In this document: positions 34,242-46,700 of the stretch, in pieces | How the letters are laid out: every line of letters begins with the position of its first letter | Numbering within the stretch: the first letter of the stretch is position 1 | Position numbers and translations under genes: made by a program | Source of the DNA: Nectonema munidae | Taxonomy: Eukaryota; Nematomorpha; Nectonematoida; Nectonematidae | Length of the DNA: 64,000 nt | Direction of reading: 5' to 3' | Assembly (NCBI GenBank): GCA_030549495.1 | Contig: JAUIRK010000097.1 | Location: 124,001 to 188,000, forward strand | The notes under the pieces: model-generated | Seen by the model: only the letters and a program-made list of their open reading frames with translations | What the model was told of the DNA's origin: nothing | The model's database searches: none

Positions 34242-37200
34242 CAGAGGTGTCCAAGAAGTCGCCCGGCAAGCTCAAGAAAGTAGACCTCAAGTAGTTTATA
34301 AACAATTAAGGAATAAACCAGAAATTAATTGTCGGATCAATTTTTTTTCTTATGAATTTTCGTTTCTATCATATTATCTATGTGAATGTTTCATGAAGTT
34401 GCATTTTCCCAATTTTTCGCATAGTTAATAAACCAATCATATTGATAAAGATTTCTTATTTTAGGCTAAAATTTTTCTATGCGCAACATCACACTTCCCT
34501 TCCATAAATAATCCTCATATTTTTCAAGATGATGAGGAAATTAAAGACATTGTATTATCATTATATGTTGGGTATGACAACTATATGTTGCAAACCTATG
34601 TATTTATGTTACCAATTAAGAGCTTTGAGAAGCTTATATTATTTTCGCTGGTATGCTATTTATTTAACTTTGATTATCTTTTCATCATGCAGTAGAATTG
34701 GTCTGAGTGATGATATAAATTTTAAAAATCAGAAGTTGAACATTATTTTCAACAATGTTCTTTGCGTTTTACCACCTAAAAAATTTTGCTTGTGTCTTTG
34801 TAAGTGCATTAAATTTATAAATTAGTCTTTTTTTCGGTAAAAAGTTTTTACGCTTACAATGCAAAATGTCAAATTTGTTTATTCTTTAATGATTCCTGGT
34901 CAAAAAGTACGAAAACAAAACGCCTGAAAACTAAAACATTTGAAGAAAAACGTCCAAAGGCAATACATCCTATGTCCAAAATATCTTGAAATCTAAACGA
35001 CCTAAGAGTTCTAAATAATTCAGTTTAAGCTTTTTGGTTTTAGAACCCTTTAATTCTAAGATGTTTAGATTTTAAGACATTTTGGATTTAACACGCTTTC
35101 TTTTCGGACGTTTTGGTTTTGGAAGTTTTGGTTTTAGGACGTTTTCGTCTCGGACATTTTGGTTTTCGACGTTGCGACTATGAACCTTTTTAAATATTTT
35201 AAGAATTCTTTTAGACATATTGTGACACTAAGACATTTAGTAGGACTGTTTTTTCGGTATATCGAAATTAAAAAAATTTTTACTTTTATGACTAATATTT
35301 AAAAAAAAAAATTTTTTTTTAAGGTTAGAAATAGGAGAATTATATTAAATTTAATCTTATGTAATAAAGCAATAATTTATAATTTAAATGAAAAGTATTA
35401 AGTAGAATTTTGTGATGTGTATTTTTTGTCAAATCTATTAAGAAAAATTTTTTTAATCTACTTATAATTTATTTTTTTTCGTTAATTCAGTGTTTCATTT
35501 TGCCTTACTGAACAATAGTAACCATATGCAAGTTTCTATGAAAGTTGAATATAAAAAATTCTAATTTGTGTTTATAGCAACCTTTGAAGTCAATGTTAAA
35601 AAAATTCTAATTTAGTCTTTTTATATGCACGTGTGACACATTTACTATAATGAAGTATACTAAATTACCAAATCTATTTTAAATCTTTCAGTTATTCTAC
35701 ACAGTAACTTAAGAAAAATAACATCCTTGCTTGAATTTTTTCTATTTGAAGGGCATGCTTGTCATAATTTTATTAAATCAAATTAAAAATAGTTAAATCT
35801 AAAAACGTGAAATTAATGAAAAAAAATAGTTGTCAACATAAATAATCAATTGATATTTAATTTAAAACCTAAAAAAATTGTTTGTTGCAATTTTGTTTAT
35901 AATGTTCAACTTAATACCAATTTTTTACAAAATTAACCTTTTATAAAAGTACCTTTATTACTATCTTTTATTACCTTTTTTAGAAGTAGTTTTAACTATA
36001 TTTGATTTTATCTTTGTGGCTGATAAATGAATGAGCCATGATCATCTTTTAAAAAAAGAAAAACTTACCATTATAATAATGAATGGGAAGAGAACTACTT
36101 TTTTGTAATGAACAATAACAAGTGTTTATGTTTAATTTGTAAGGGAATAGTTGCATTGCCTAAAAAAGCGAACGTGGAGAGACATTTTTTTAAAGTTCAC
36201 AAAAATTATTCTATTGATTTTCCACAAAATACAGCCTTAAGAAAATCAAAAGTTAAACAACTCAAAGCAGAATTGCTTGAACAACAAAATAGCTTTTTTA
36301 AATACAACATATGGTCAAAATCTGCTACAATCGCTTCATTCAAAATTACTCAAACATTAATTAAACATAACAAATCTTTTAGCGATGGAGAAATAGTAAA
36401 AGAAGCTTTCATCAAAGCGGGAGATGTTTTATTTGAAAACTTCAAAAATAAGTCCGAAATTATGACATGTATAAATAACTTGTCATTGTCACGAAATACT
36501 ATTATGCGAAGAACAAAGGATATCAGTCCAGATCTTGAGAAAGCTCTACAAATTAATGTTGATAAGTGCGTTGTTCTCTCATTTCAGTTTGACGAGTCGA
36601 CTGATTATATTGGCACTGTTCAACTCTGTGTTTTCAACTGAATGGTTTTTGTTGACATGTCAGCCGTAGAAGAGTTGTTAACAATAATTCCGATGAATGA
36701 ACGCACTAGAGGTGAAGATATTTTCAACTCATTCAAAGAATTTATATCACTTACAAATTTTCCAATTTCCAAAGTGGTTTCAATTACAACAGATGGCGCC
36801 CCTGCAATGACTGGTTGCAATAATGGCTTTATTTCTCGTTGTAAGCGCGATGAAAAGTTTCCCAGATTTATTGATTATCATTTTATCATACATAATCAAG
36901 TCCTATGCTCAAAAGTTTTAAACTTTGATCATGTCATGGACATAGCGTTCAAAACTGTCAACTACATTAGGTCAAAGAATTTATCGCGTCGAGAGTTTCG
37001 TGCTTTGCTAAAAGAGTGTGGAGAAGAACACAATGAATTGCTTTTACGCACAGATCTTAGATGGCTAAGCCGTGCTAAGTTTTTGACTCGTTTCAGAGAA
37101 CTATTACCAAAAGTTTGCATTTTTCTTGAAACTAAAAAAATTCAATATGTTCAATTGAGTGATTCAGAATGGCGCTGCGATCTTGCTTTTTGTGCGACGT

Positions 37201-38066
37201 TACTGAGAAGATAAGCCTACTAAATACCCAATTACAAGGCAAAGATAAATCAATAATTGAAATGGTTAGTCATGTAAATTCATTTAAAGGAAAGTTGAAT
37301 ATACAACTTAAACAAACGGAACGTGGCGACTTAAAACATTTTCCGAATTTAGATGACGAAAGAGGTGCTGAAAAAAGATTAAATGTGGATAGATATGTAG
37401 CTAGTCTAAGAACTCTCATGAATGAATTTGAAAAAAGATTCGAAAGTTTTAATAATATTGAAAGTATCACCACTTTTCTACTAAACCCCTTCAAGGACGA
37501 CGTGAGTATTGAATTTTTAGCTAAAAAAAATTGGCGACTTTCTACAAATTGGCAATTTGGCTGAATTAAAAGAAGAACTTATAAATACAAAATGTGACTT
37601 AAGTCTTAAATCAATGCATGGGTCGAAAGATTTTATAAAATATATTTTTAAAGATAAATACCACAACATTTGGAGGGTATTTGCTAGTTTCCATTCGTTT
37701 TTCGGATCCACATATTTGTGCGTATCTGCTTTTTCTTCGATAAATAGTATAAAAACAAAACATAGATCTCAATTAACTAACGAACATTTGCAGGCATGTT
37801 TAAGAATCGCCCTGACAAATTTCGATCCAAATTTTGAAAAACTAGCACAAAATATTCAGTGCCAGGTTTCATCTTCAAAAAAAAATTAGTTTTTATAATT
37901 TTTAAGTTGTATATTTGAAGTTAATAAAAAAAATTTTTACTTATATAAAACAACAAAAGTTACATTTGTTTTAAGAATATTAATTATTTTTTATACTTAC
38001 AAGGTAGACCGCCAAAAATTTCTACAAAAAAATAGCCCTTATATAAAAAAAGTTTGGCCACCTCTG
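34242..38066 (+). mobile_element. hAT transposon B (SCAND3/ZBED-like), comparatively well preserved
   Basis: The ends are CAGAGGTGTCCAAGAAGTC and, reversed, CAGAGGTGGCCAAACTTTT. ATATAC lies directly outside both (34236-34241, 38067-38072). The transposase spans about 36031-37889: a BED-type finger (CLCLICKGIV..H....H), DESTDYIG, ITTDGAPAMTGCNNGFI (catalytic Asp block), RTDLRWLSRAKFLTRF, and a hAT dimerisation tail (FGSTYLCVSAFSSINSIKTK). Breaks are few: a frame change near 36045, an in-frame TGA at 36639-36641, and frame changes near 37180-37210 and 37540-37560. The 1.8-kb 5' leader is unusually long and contains the repeat patch at 34895-35185. Confidence 0.85.
34895..35185. repeat. Degenerate GGACGTTTTGGTTTT repeat patch in inverted arrangement
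   Basis: The right half repeats variants of GGACGTTTTGGTTTT (GGACGTTTTGGTTTTGGAAG, GGACGTTTTCGTCTCGGAC, GACATTTTGGTTTTCGACG) at about 15-bp spacing. The left half carries the reverse-complement words (AAAACGCC, AAAACATTTG, AAAAACGTCC). The block sits within the leader of hAT transposon B. Confidence 0.6.
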
Positions 38067-38265
38067 ATATACTATACCTATAAATACTGATAGCTCATTG
38101 ATAATTTTATTAAAGTGTAATCTAAAAGATAAATTCGATTGCAAAATAATACCTAAATAGTTATAAGAGTTCGTTTTTTTTCAATTTTCATGTTAGATAA
38201 TTGGATGTTAAATTTAGTTGTATTTTTTTTGTGTATTATAGATCGGGTATTGCTAAAATATGGGC

Positions 38266-38301
38266 AGCAATAGGCAGCAATGGGTAGCAATGGGCAGCAC
38301 T
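38266..38301 (+). repeat. Short tandem repeat, unit GGGCAGCAAT
   Basis: About four imperfect 10-bp units (GGGCAGCAAT, AGGCAGCAAT, GGGTAGCAAT, GGGCAGCACT) lie in otherwise AT-rich sequence just right of hAT transposon B. Confidence 0.75.
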
Positions 38302-39072
38302 AAAAATAACAAAAAAAACACACTGATACAAAGTTTTTTTAAGTTTTATCATATATACAAGATAGTTTACCCATAAAAAATCAAGTTTAAATTAAATTAA
38401 TAAATATTTATCTTTGTTTGACAATTTTTTTTGTTTTTCTTAAACTTCTTTCTGCTCTATTTTTTATGTAATGTTCTAATTGGTTTACCGGTTAGTTTAA
38501 AAAGTTCTGCATCACTTATCTGAATTAATAGTTTTCAAAAATTTTACGTAATTTTTTTTAATTCTATTTATTTTTATTAATTCATGTTATTTTGACGTCT
38601 GTAACTTTAATTTAAAATCTATAAAAAAATTCTTTATCAATTTTTAAAAAATTTTGTTACTAATTATGAAATTTCTAACATTTTACTTTTAATTTACAAT
38701 AAATTATAAAAACAAGAATATAACACACTGAATTTTTTGTTTTTTATTAAGTTTTCGTTTGTATATTTTTATATAAATTGTATTGTTTTTAATTATGTAC
38801 CCATGTATAAACTTGGTATTTTATGATTTAAAAAAATAGATAAATATTTATAATTCAGTATTCTCTAATCATTCTTTTAATGCATGTCATATCTCTTGCG
38901 AGCAATTGAGTTTTTGTGTAGTCGTTCATCTGTAGATGCTTCATCACTAAGAATTATTTTCTCTTTGGAGGTCTTCGTAAGAGGTTTTTTTTAAATTCTT
39001 TTTTTATAAACGTTGTTATTGTCAAAAAAAAATTTTTTGTATTTTTTTTAAAACAGTTTTATTAGAATTTAT

Positions 39073-40370
39073 TTGGCTTATTTTTTTAAGGTTTCCTTGA
39101 TGAAGTGCGAAATTTCTAAGAAAGTAATCAATACTTGTTATATTTTATGTTCTAAATGTGAAAAGTTTTATCATTTTTCCTGTCAAAGTATGAATGTCCT
39201 TGAAGCATATTTTTTTATTACTACAAATTTTTTTTTGTACGATGTGTTTTCCTACTTATGATTACGATTATTTTACTAGTTCTCTCAGAAGATTGTCTTT
39301 TATTAGTGATTTTTACTTAAAATTGGATTTTTTTAAAGAAAATATTTTTTTAAGAAAAGAAGTTACCCCAATGATTAAAAAATATGGTATCATAGAGAAT
39401 TATTCTCACTGTATTATTGATGAGCTTTCTTCGTTTATCTACGATTCATATTCTGATGTACCTCTCCTTACAACAGGTGATGGTAATTGTCTGTTCAATG
39501 GGTTATCCTTATTATTAGTAGGAAATGAGTCTCTTTTATGTGAAATCAGATTTAAAACTGCTCTTGAATTAAACCTTTTTAAAGATTTTTATTTAAAAAA
39601 GAGGTCAAGAGACAGAAATATGGAAAGTTTCTACAGATATTGATGAAGAATGTAAAAAAGTTTGTATAGATAAAAAGTGGTCATCAGTTTATTCTTTAAT
39701 GGCTGCTGCAACTGTTATTGGCGTGCCTATAAATTCTATTTATCCAAATGTGAAGGAGATTCGGATTATTGGATAAATATTTTAAACTAAGTCTTGAAAT
39801 AATATTTTAAAAATTCTTTGGACAAATACATCTCAAATGTTTAAATATTTTGTTCCTAATCATTTTGTGCCACTTGTATTGAATTATAAAGAAAATTCTG
39901 ATTTAAATAACACTACGAGTTCTTGTGATTCTAGCAAAAAGCGTTCTGAAATAAAAACTTTGCCCGAAAAAGAAGAAACTAATGGAAAAAATTAGATTCA
40001 AGCTTTTATGGACCCAGAAAAAATCTGTAAACTTTTATTAATTTGTGTTAACCCCTTGGATTGTGTTAGAGTTTCACAGAAAAAAAACCGAAATAATTAA
40101 CAAAAATCAAAATATATTGGGATCGTTTTTAACTAATAAGCTGAAGATGAGAAAAAAAGTTTAGTTAAAAAGTTATTGTCAAAAAATAAAACAGAATTTA
40201 GAAAAAAATTTGAAATTTCACAGGATGGAGCTTACGTAACTCTAAGAGGAGATAATGTTGCAAAGAAGCCCGGACAAAAAAAAATAAAAAAGTATGAATT
40301 TATTTTTAAATTAGTTCTACTTTTGTTTTTTTTTATTAGGCACAAGAAAAAAAGTGTTGCCTGAAACGTC
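39073..40370 (+). pseudogene. PHD-like plus OTU (vertnin-like) remnant
   Basis: Plus-strand frames encode first a short Cys/His segment (CYILCSKCEKFYHFSCQSM, about 39136-39192) resembling a PHD finger half. Next comes LTTGDGNCLFNGLSLLLVGN (about 39469-39528), the DGNC catalytic-cysteine block of OTU-type cysteine proteases, followed by a CEIRFKTALELNLFKDFY helix. In another frame come WSSVYSLMAAATVIGVPINS with IYPN, and NHFVPLVLNY (about 39875) with a possible catalytic His. This order is seen in vertnin-like OTU domains of repeated animal proteins. The reading frame is broken, and a downstream piece (FEISQDGAYVTLRGDNVAKK, 40200-40290) may belong to it. It is probably part of a mobile element rather than a host gene, which is an inference. 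Confidence 0.5.
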
Positions 40371-41943
40371 TCCTAAAATCAAGATCAAAAATATCTTCAA
40401 TTTTTTTTAATAAAGTTTTTATTCTTACTTTTCTTAATAAATTATTTAAAAATAAATAATTCTCAGAAAAAGTTGTAAAACTTTTCTGATAGAACTAGCT
40501 TTTGACTTAAAAACCTTGAGTTCTTTGCTATTAACCCTATTAATTAAGGTGGAGGAAGAAGGGGGTTTTAGTTGAAATTTCACATATAATCACAAAAAAA
40601 TTTCGGCTTTTATAATAAAATCAGTTTTTATCAAAAATTGTTTTGAAATTTTATACCAACTTTTATATTTAGCAATCTTTTTTTACTAATATGTTGTAAC
40701 TCTTTCACACAAAATAATTACATTTTTATATCTATTTTACGGAATCATTTAAGCTTAAAATTTCATTTTCGAGTTGAGCTGTCTAAAATTCATCAAAGTT
40801 TGACAAATGATTGATTTTCATAAAAAAAATAAATATATTCGAATTCACTATCAAAAGTTTAGTAGGAAAAATTTCAGTTATTGTAGAAATAGAAGGGGAT
40901 GGAAATAGCACATCAGTAAAAGTAATTAAAGTATTAAGTTTGAAGCTCTCTTCTATCAATTCAAATTCTAATAGAAAGAATATTTATACTTTTAAATATA
41001 TCTTAACAATTGGTAATAAATCGCTGTAACATAAGCATCATGTGACTTGCACTATGTTCATTTTAATTTATATTCTATTTAATTTTGACCGCAAGGTACA
41101 CATATACAAACAAGCAGCCTTGTACATTATTTAATGTGGGCATTTATACATTCATCTACATATATATATAAACAATATTCCTTTTCCATTTTTATCTTTT
41201 TTCTGTATCAAATCTACTGCGCTCTCAAAATGGGAAAAGACTTTTTGGATTGGAGCTTCTTCAATGTAAGGCTATCGATGAGCCAGAAGATGACGTGAAA
41301 AGCTAGATCCAAAAGTCCTATATTTCTGTATAAATAAAACTTACACCTTACGCTCACTTTCTGCGTAATAAACATCAAACGTAGAAAGAAAATAAATGTT
41401 ACAAATTTAAAAAAAAAAGGTTTTTTATTGTAATTATGAAAATAACAAAATTTTTTTATAATTCAATAAATTTGTAGTAAAATAAAAAAAGGAGTAAAAA
41501 GTGCACAGAAATTGAAGCTGATACGAAGAAGAGCAGCTTCAGGAGTCAGGAATGAAAACAGCAAATAAATCTGAGAAAAATTTCAAGTAAATGCCAATAT
41601 CTCTAAAAATCTTTAGCAGAAATGAAAGTCAAAACTTTGGCTGACCTAAATAAACGAAGAAAAAGCAAAAATTATGTCGGGGAAAAAATTCTCAAAAAAA
41701 AACATGTATATTGGTATAAAATATATAATTTTAAAAAATGAAAATTGTATACTTTTTTCAAATAGCAGGAGTATCCTCATTTTTAATAAACTCAAAAGCT
41801 CGATTTTACTTTTTATAATTCTCGAATAAAAAATCACTAAATGAAAATGTAGTTACAGCATAACATTTATAGAAAAAAGCTTATTTAAGTTGTATCTAAT
41901 AGAGGAATAAAGTTGCATCTAATAGAGGAATATAAAATGTTAA
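40371..41943. other. Intergenic, nothing firmly recognised
   Basis: AT-rich sequence. A 22-bp tandem duplication containing GCATCTAATAGAGGAAT is visible at 41888-41932. An open frame of about 70 codons at 40811-41029 has no recognisable domain. Confidence 0.4.
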
Positions 41944-42031
41944 AGGTGGTGGTGTGGTATTTTCATCGATAAGGCACTAAGTACTGCTGACATCGAGCTA
42001 TAAACTTTTGACAGAGTCTGGATTCGAAACC
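41944..42031 (-). mobile_element. SINE family A, diverged copy (reverse orientation)
   Basis: TTTTCATCGATAAGGCAC followed by GACATCGAGCTATAAAC corresponds to the reverse complement of the family A 3' half. TGGATTCGAAACC at 42020-42032 is, on the minus strand, GGTTTCGAATCCA, a box B-like motif. Confidence 0.45.
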
Positions 42032-43394
42032 TCTTCGAAAAAAACTTGATCTTTAAGAAATTTTTTTGAAATAATTGGGGTTAGTAAATTAAATGTGATG
42101 AATGAAGTGAAATGATGACAGATTAAAATCCCATAATAAATTTTAAAAACAAAATAATAATAAATTAGATGAATAATAAAGAAATAAGTAAATATATACA
42201 ATAAATTGAATTTATCCATAATATTGATGTAGACTGCTATCCAGCCAAGTCATTTTTAATAAGTAAATATATATAAGATTGAATTGAGATAACTATAATA
42301 TTAACCCATTTATACTAAGCTGTAAAAATATACTTTTCTACTTTAAGTAAATTTGTGAAAAATATTGAATTTTTAGGGTAAAAATAGAATATATATTAAT
42401 TTTATATTTTTAAAATGCTATAATTTTTTTATCAGAATTAGTTTTTGCTGGAAAATTTAACAAAAAAAGAACTTGAAACCAATTTCCAACTTGATTTGCA
42501 TAATTATAAATAATTAAAAGTATTTAATTAAATGGAATTTCAACATCTTGTTAAATAAAAAGATTGATGAAAAAAATCAAAATAAAATGATTAAAATTTG
42601 AAATTCTACTAACTTAATAAGTAGGAAGGCATGACAGCTTAGCTTGAGATGAGAAACTCGCTATAGAAAGCTTAAATTTGATTTCTCATTAAACAAAATT
42701 CATATTAGTTTGACATAAGGGAAAATTCAGAGCTTCGCAAATTAAAAAATTCATGTTCTGATTCCATCAGCTACATTGAAAAATTGCTATAAAAACAATA
42801 CGAAACAATTTAATTAAAGTGTACGGCTAAAATTTTTAAAACTAAAAAAATAATTAACCTTTACCTCTGAAATGAAGTTAACATAACAAAAAAATAATAA
42901 ATTAATAAACTTTGAGAAGGTTTTGTGAGTTATATTAGTACCCTTTTGAACATTTAAGGCTCCTCCAATACTCTAATAGTCCCCTCCACTAAAAGAAATT
43001 GGCCCATAGCTAAAAAATATTATCCTATATATAAATATAATTTAGGAAAAATATATATTTCGAGTTAATTAATTGAGTTCAAGAAATTTTATAACCAGGA
43101 CTTCGTCCTTAAATTGATCATTTTGTACCGCAAAGTACAAAATCCTTGGAAGCGCGCTAAAGTATACTGAATCGACATCTTCCTGTGTTCCGGCTTTTAG
43201 CTTTTCATACGTTTTTAATATAGTTTTGAATCAATCAATTCGAATTTTCTGTTTATATTTTTGTGTACCTTTAGTTATTTGTTAGTGACCCTACTATTTA
43301 ATTAGTTTTTTACCCTAAAGCGGAATTTTTTAGTTTTTAACAAAATTATTCATCGGAAAACACTACAGGGTTTTTAAGTTAAAAAAAGTTATAT
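42032..43394. other. Intergenic, nothing recognised
   Basis: AT-rich sequence without supportable features. Confidence 0.4.
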
Positions 43395-44040
43395 CCCTAA
43401 TGGACAGTCTTCTTGGCGACTTTTGCGGCATCTTCAGTTTCCGTGGCTATTTCGATAGCGCGGGCGAAATCCAACTTGTTTCACCAGGCTTGCGCTGCAT
43501 GTCGCTCCAGTCACGGAAACGTTCACCGATAATGAATCGCTTTGGATAATATTGGTCTTTCATGAAGTTGACTATCTCGTCCAGGGATAGATCATAGATG
43601 TCTTAGTAGACTCCTAGTTAGCAAGATTGGACATAAGCTTGTAGACAATAGCAGACTGTTAGTCAGGAAAATTTAAGCCTTTCGATCATCAGGAATTGAA
43701 CTAGCTCCCAGAAAGGTACAGAATCGGAAATAGTAATCTGACCAAAAGTTCAGTAGTAGGGTCGAACGGCGTGAACTTCGAACTTGTAGTGATGGGAGTA
43801 GAAGAACCTATCATAGGTTTTCCATCCATGTTCTCAATCACCTTCTCCAAAAGCTGTCTTTGATGATTAATCTGATGTTGCATGAGGTTGAGTAGATCCT
43901 TGATTTCCGCCATGGTGCGAGATACTGATCTTGTTCTATCAGATGACGTCAATGGACTTGAGTCTTATCGATGTTTTGCGCAAGATCCTACTGACTGCGC
44001 TAGAAAATCTCTGTTATGTTTTAACCAGAGAAAGAGTAAA
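43395..44040 (-). mobile_element. Fossil Ty3/Gypsy LTR retrotransposon, gag region
   Basis: The minus strand encodes a gag-like start (MAEIKDLLNLMQHQINHQRQ) and FTPFDPTTELL, then pieces of the alpha-helical gag core further left. This pattern is known from arthropod Ty3/Gypsy gag proteins. To the right (about 44010-44040) the sequence is compatible with the end of a leader or LTR, but no paired LTR could be identified. Pol is not visible. The element is broken and partial, and looks old. Confidence 0.6.
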
Positions 44041-44376
44041 ATAAAAGAAAGTACAATTTATTGAAATCCAAAGAAGAAGTGTGTCTATTTTGACAAACAC
44101 ACTAGTATTTATACACTGGAAATATACGGGTGAGATTTTTACCCAAATACACTCAAACAAATTTAAATATTCACAAAATATGTTAAATAAACATAAAAGA
44201 ATTATTCTAAACATAAAACTAATATAAATTATTAATTTGAAATAGATTTATAAAAAATTTAAAACATTAAAATAAAAACTTGATTTTTTATTTGGTTGGT
44301 TGGATATCAAAGCTCTTATAATATTTTATTATATTTGTTGGTTGGTTTGTTGGAGATATCAAAGCACTTTCAGCCG
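44041..44376. other. Possible LTR remainder and low-complexity sequence
   Basis: AT-rich sequence with two imperfect TTGGTTGGTT...GATATCAAAG words (44294-44313, 44339-44365). It could include LTR sequence of the adjacent fossil, but no terminal pair was found. Confidence 0.25.
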
Positions 44377-44502
44377 TAAGTCTATATGCTCTCATTATGC
44401 TTAAGATGGTTAATCACTGTGAATTTGTTTTTAGAGTTGGGAGCCTTGGGGATCGAACCCCTGACCTTCAGCTGTTAAGCTGAGAGGTACACCCTAACAA
44501 CC
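44377..44502 (-). mobile_element. tRNA-derived SINE, family B (copy 2)
   Basis: On the minus strand the head reads GGTTGTTAGGGTGTACCTCT, followed by CAGCTTAACAGCTG and box B GGGGTTCGATCCCC. It looks like a tRNA, but the acceptor and T stems pair poorly and the anticodon loop is 6 nt. The sequence beyond the tRNA-like head is shared with the copy at 33165-33275, so it is a SINE rather than a tRNA gene. Confidence 0.6.
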
Positions 44503-45193
44503 ATTGAAAAGTTTGTTTATTAGACTATGAATAGATTTTTTACCTTTATTATACGACCCTGTGTTATGCGACATGCGACTTTATTTAACGTTTTTTTTGG
44601 TATTCTTTACCTCTTATTTACGACTTTTTCAAAAAACCATTTTATTTTACCAAAGTTCTAAAATGGCTACAAGTGGTTTTTCAAATTTTATCCGGTCAGA
44701 CTAAAATAAGCCGCAGAGTAAGCCGCGGATTTTTGTTAAAAAAGGAGGGCCATTTTTATATCATAAAATGGTAGAATATTTTCCATTTTTTCTAGAATTT
44801 TCTTTTTTCAAATTATTGTAAGTTTTATTAGTTTTTCTATCCAAAATGTCATACTTTGAATTATAACCCCAATTGGAGAAATATGATTTTTTGCACTACT
44901 TGTCAAAAGTTTTATCACCTAGAGTCTAGACTGTGAAAATTTGTCAATGCATCAAGCCAATTATTTTATCTCTAATAATATATCCAAGAAATTCCAAAAC
45001 AATCTATAACATGCGCCAAAAGTTGAAGCAAGTAATATGTCTGATGAGATTCTCTCATAAAATTTCTCTGATGAGATACAAATTATTGTATCTATGATTT
45101 CACCGGGTCATCCTTTATAAGACGCATATCTTTTTTAAACGGCAAAGGACCCGTTTAATATGTCACAGATTCACAAATTATACACATGAATGA

Positions 45194-45721
45194 TTGTCTT
45201 TTATTTCAAAAAGGAAATCAACCTATAACTTAGGACCATTTTTTGTTACAATAACGTTTTTCAAAACCTTCATATTATCAATAAAAATAGGAAGAAAAAT
45301 GCAATACTCTTCTGTATATGTAATCTTTATGTATATGTCTCAATTTTTTCAGCATGGATCATTTTTATTCACAAAAACCCAATTTTATAATTGGTATGGA
45401 TCCAGAAGTTGCTTTAATAAATCTGTGAAATTTAGCTTACCTGAGGTTGATATTTTATGTGCAAGGCATTTAAAAGATAATGTTTCTAGGTACTTACAGA
45501 CAAAAGAAGGTATGAACCAGACTCAAATGAACAAGTTTGTAGATTTAATATTTGATGATGGAATAATAAATACTTGTTCAAACTTTGAAGTTTTTTCAAA
45601 AATAAAGAATTTTAAAAATATTTATTCTTATAAACGTATTGAATATTTTAAAAAGAAATTTTTGCCACTATTCAAAAATACAATTTTAAAACTAAAAAAA
45701 TCATCCCAACATACCATATAA
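45194..45721 (+). pseudogene. Possible Mutator-like (MULE) transposase fragment
   Basis: The open frame contains FNKSVKFSLPEVDILCARHL followed by KDNVSRYLQTKEGMNQTQMN, KFVDLIFDDGI and YFKKKFLPLF. The LLCARHLKDNV..YL block with a following helix and IFG-like segment resembles the part after the second catalytic Asp of MULE-domain transposases in repeated invertebrate proteins. The expected TDGE-type catalytic block just upstream is not seen. Resemblance is from memory only. It ends in a TAA at 45719-45721. Confidence 0.35.
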
Positions 45722-45809
45722 TTGGAAGAATAATTGGATTTAAATATTAAAAATAAACACATTTTTTGTATCTCTAATACAAAAAATATTTTAGTATAGA
45801 TAATAATTG

Positions 45810-46700
45810 TAGGATTAAGTATGTGTAATAAGTTTGGAATAGTGATTGAGGAAGAAGGATTTTAGATGGAAGTTGACTTCGATAAGTGTTATGATATATT
45901 TTTTGGTGACAGCTTCATTCAGATGTAGTGTTAAAGTAAAGTAGTTTGTAGGGAATTCTAATACACTAGTAACAATGTTTTGTAGGCTCTGTTCATTATA
46001 ATGAGGCATAGGCGGGGAATATTTTTGGATAATTAAGGATGAGAGGTGTTTTAAAGATAAACCCCATGAAAGAATGCTTTATTCAACGGTAGGTAGAATG
46101 ATTACCTTGCAAAGAATTGAGGAGTGTTATCCTCAGACCCAATTTATAAAATATAATTTTACGAAGAGAGAAAAGAGTTCAAAGAAGTTCATAGCATAGA
46201 TTTTTAAAGTAGGTGACCATCTGAGGTTTGATTCAAATGTGAGACATAAATATTTCACTGAGAAAATTGTTAAATGAGAGTTTTGCTGGATGTTAATAAA
46301 TGAATGTGAAGGAAATGTTTTCGTGTAAAGTGCATAAGAATTGATAAAGCTGAGTTAAATTTTTGTTAGAATTTGACATGTTTTATTTTTAAGAATTAGA
46401 AGTGAAGATTAAATTTCAAAATTGATTTTGAAGATAAAGGTTATCTCGATAAAATTAGATAAAACATATAATAAAAAATTAGATTAATATAATAGGATTG
46501 AAGGAAGTCTGAATTGTTGTCTAAGAGCGGGTTTATAAGTATTAGAAATGGGATATTAGAGAAACACCCATTTTGTGGTGTGAAAAGTGAGAGATTTTTT
46601 TAAAATAAATTTAAAGAGATAATTTGTGTATTTTGGTCAGATGTGGTTAAAAATAATTTAGGGGTGCTATGCTGAATTGAATTCGAATGCTTCGATGATG
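45810..46700 (-). mobile_element. LINE remnant (reverse orientation)
   Basis: On the minus strand come FESNLRWSPTLK-like, ILCKVIILPTVE, SILSWGLSLKHLSSLII and PPMPHYNEQSLQNIV. This is the order of the segment after the RT palm in non-LTR retrotransposons (YLG..FD..L.W..H, then WGL...L...YK..I.P...Y). Frames change repeatedly. It may belong to the same family as the remnant at 32225-33160; that needs alignment. Confidence 0.45.

Noticed and set aside
44431-44502. Possible tRNA gene on the minus strand
   Set aside because: Box B is good, but the anticodon loop has 6 nt, the T and acceptor stems pair poorly, and the sequence recurs with extra shared flank at 33165; it is a SINE head.
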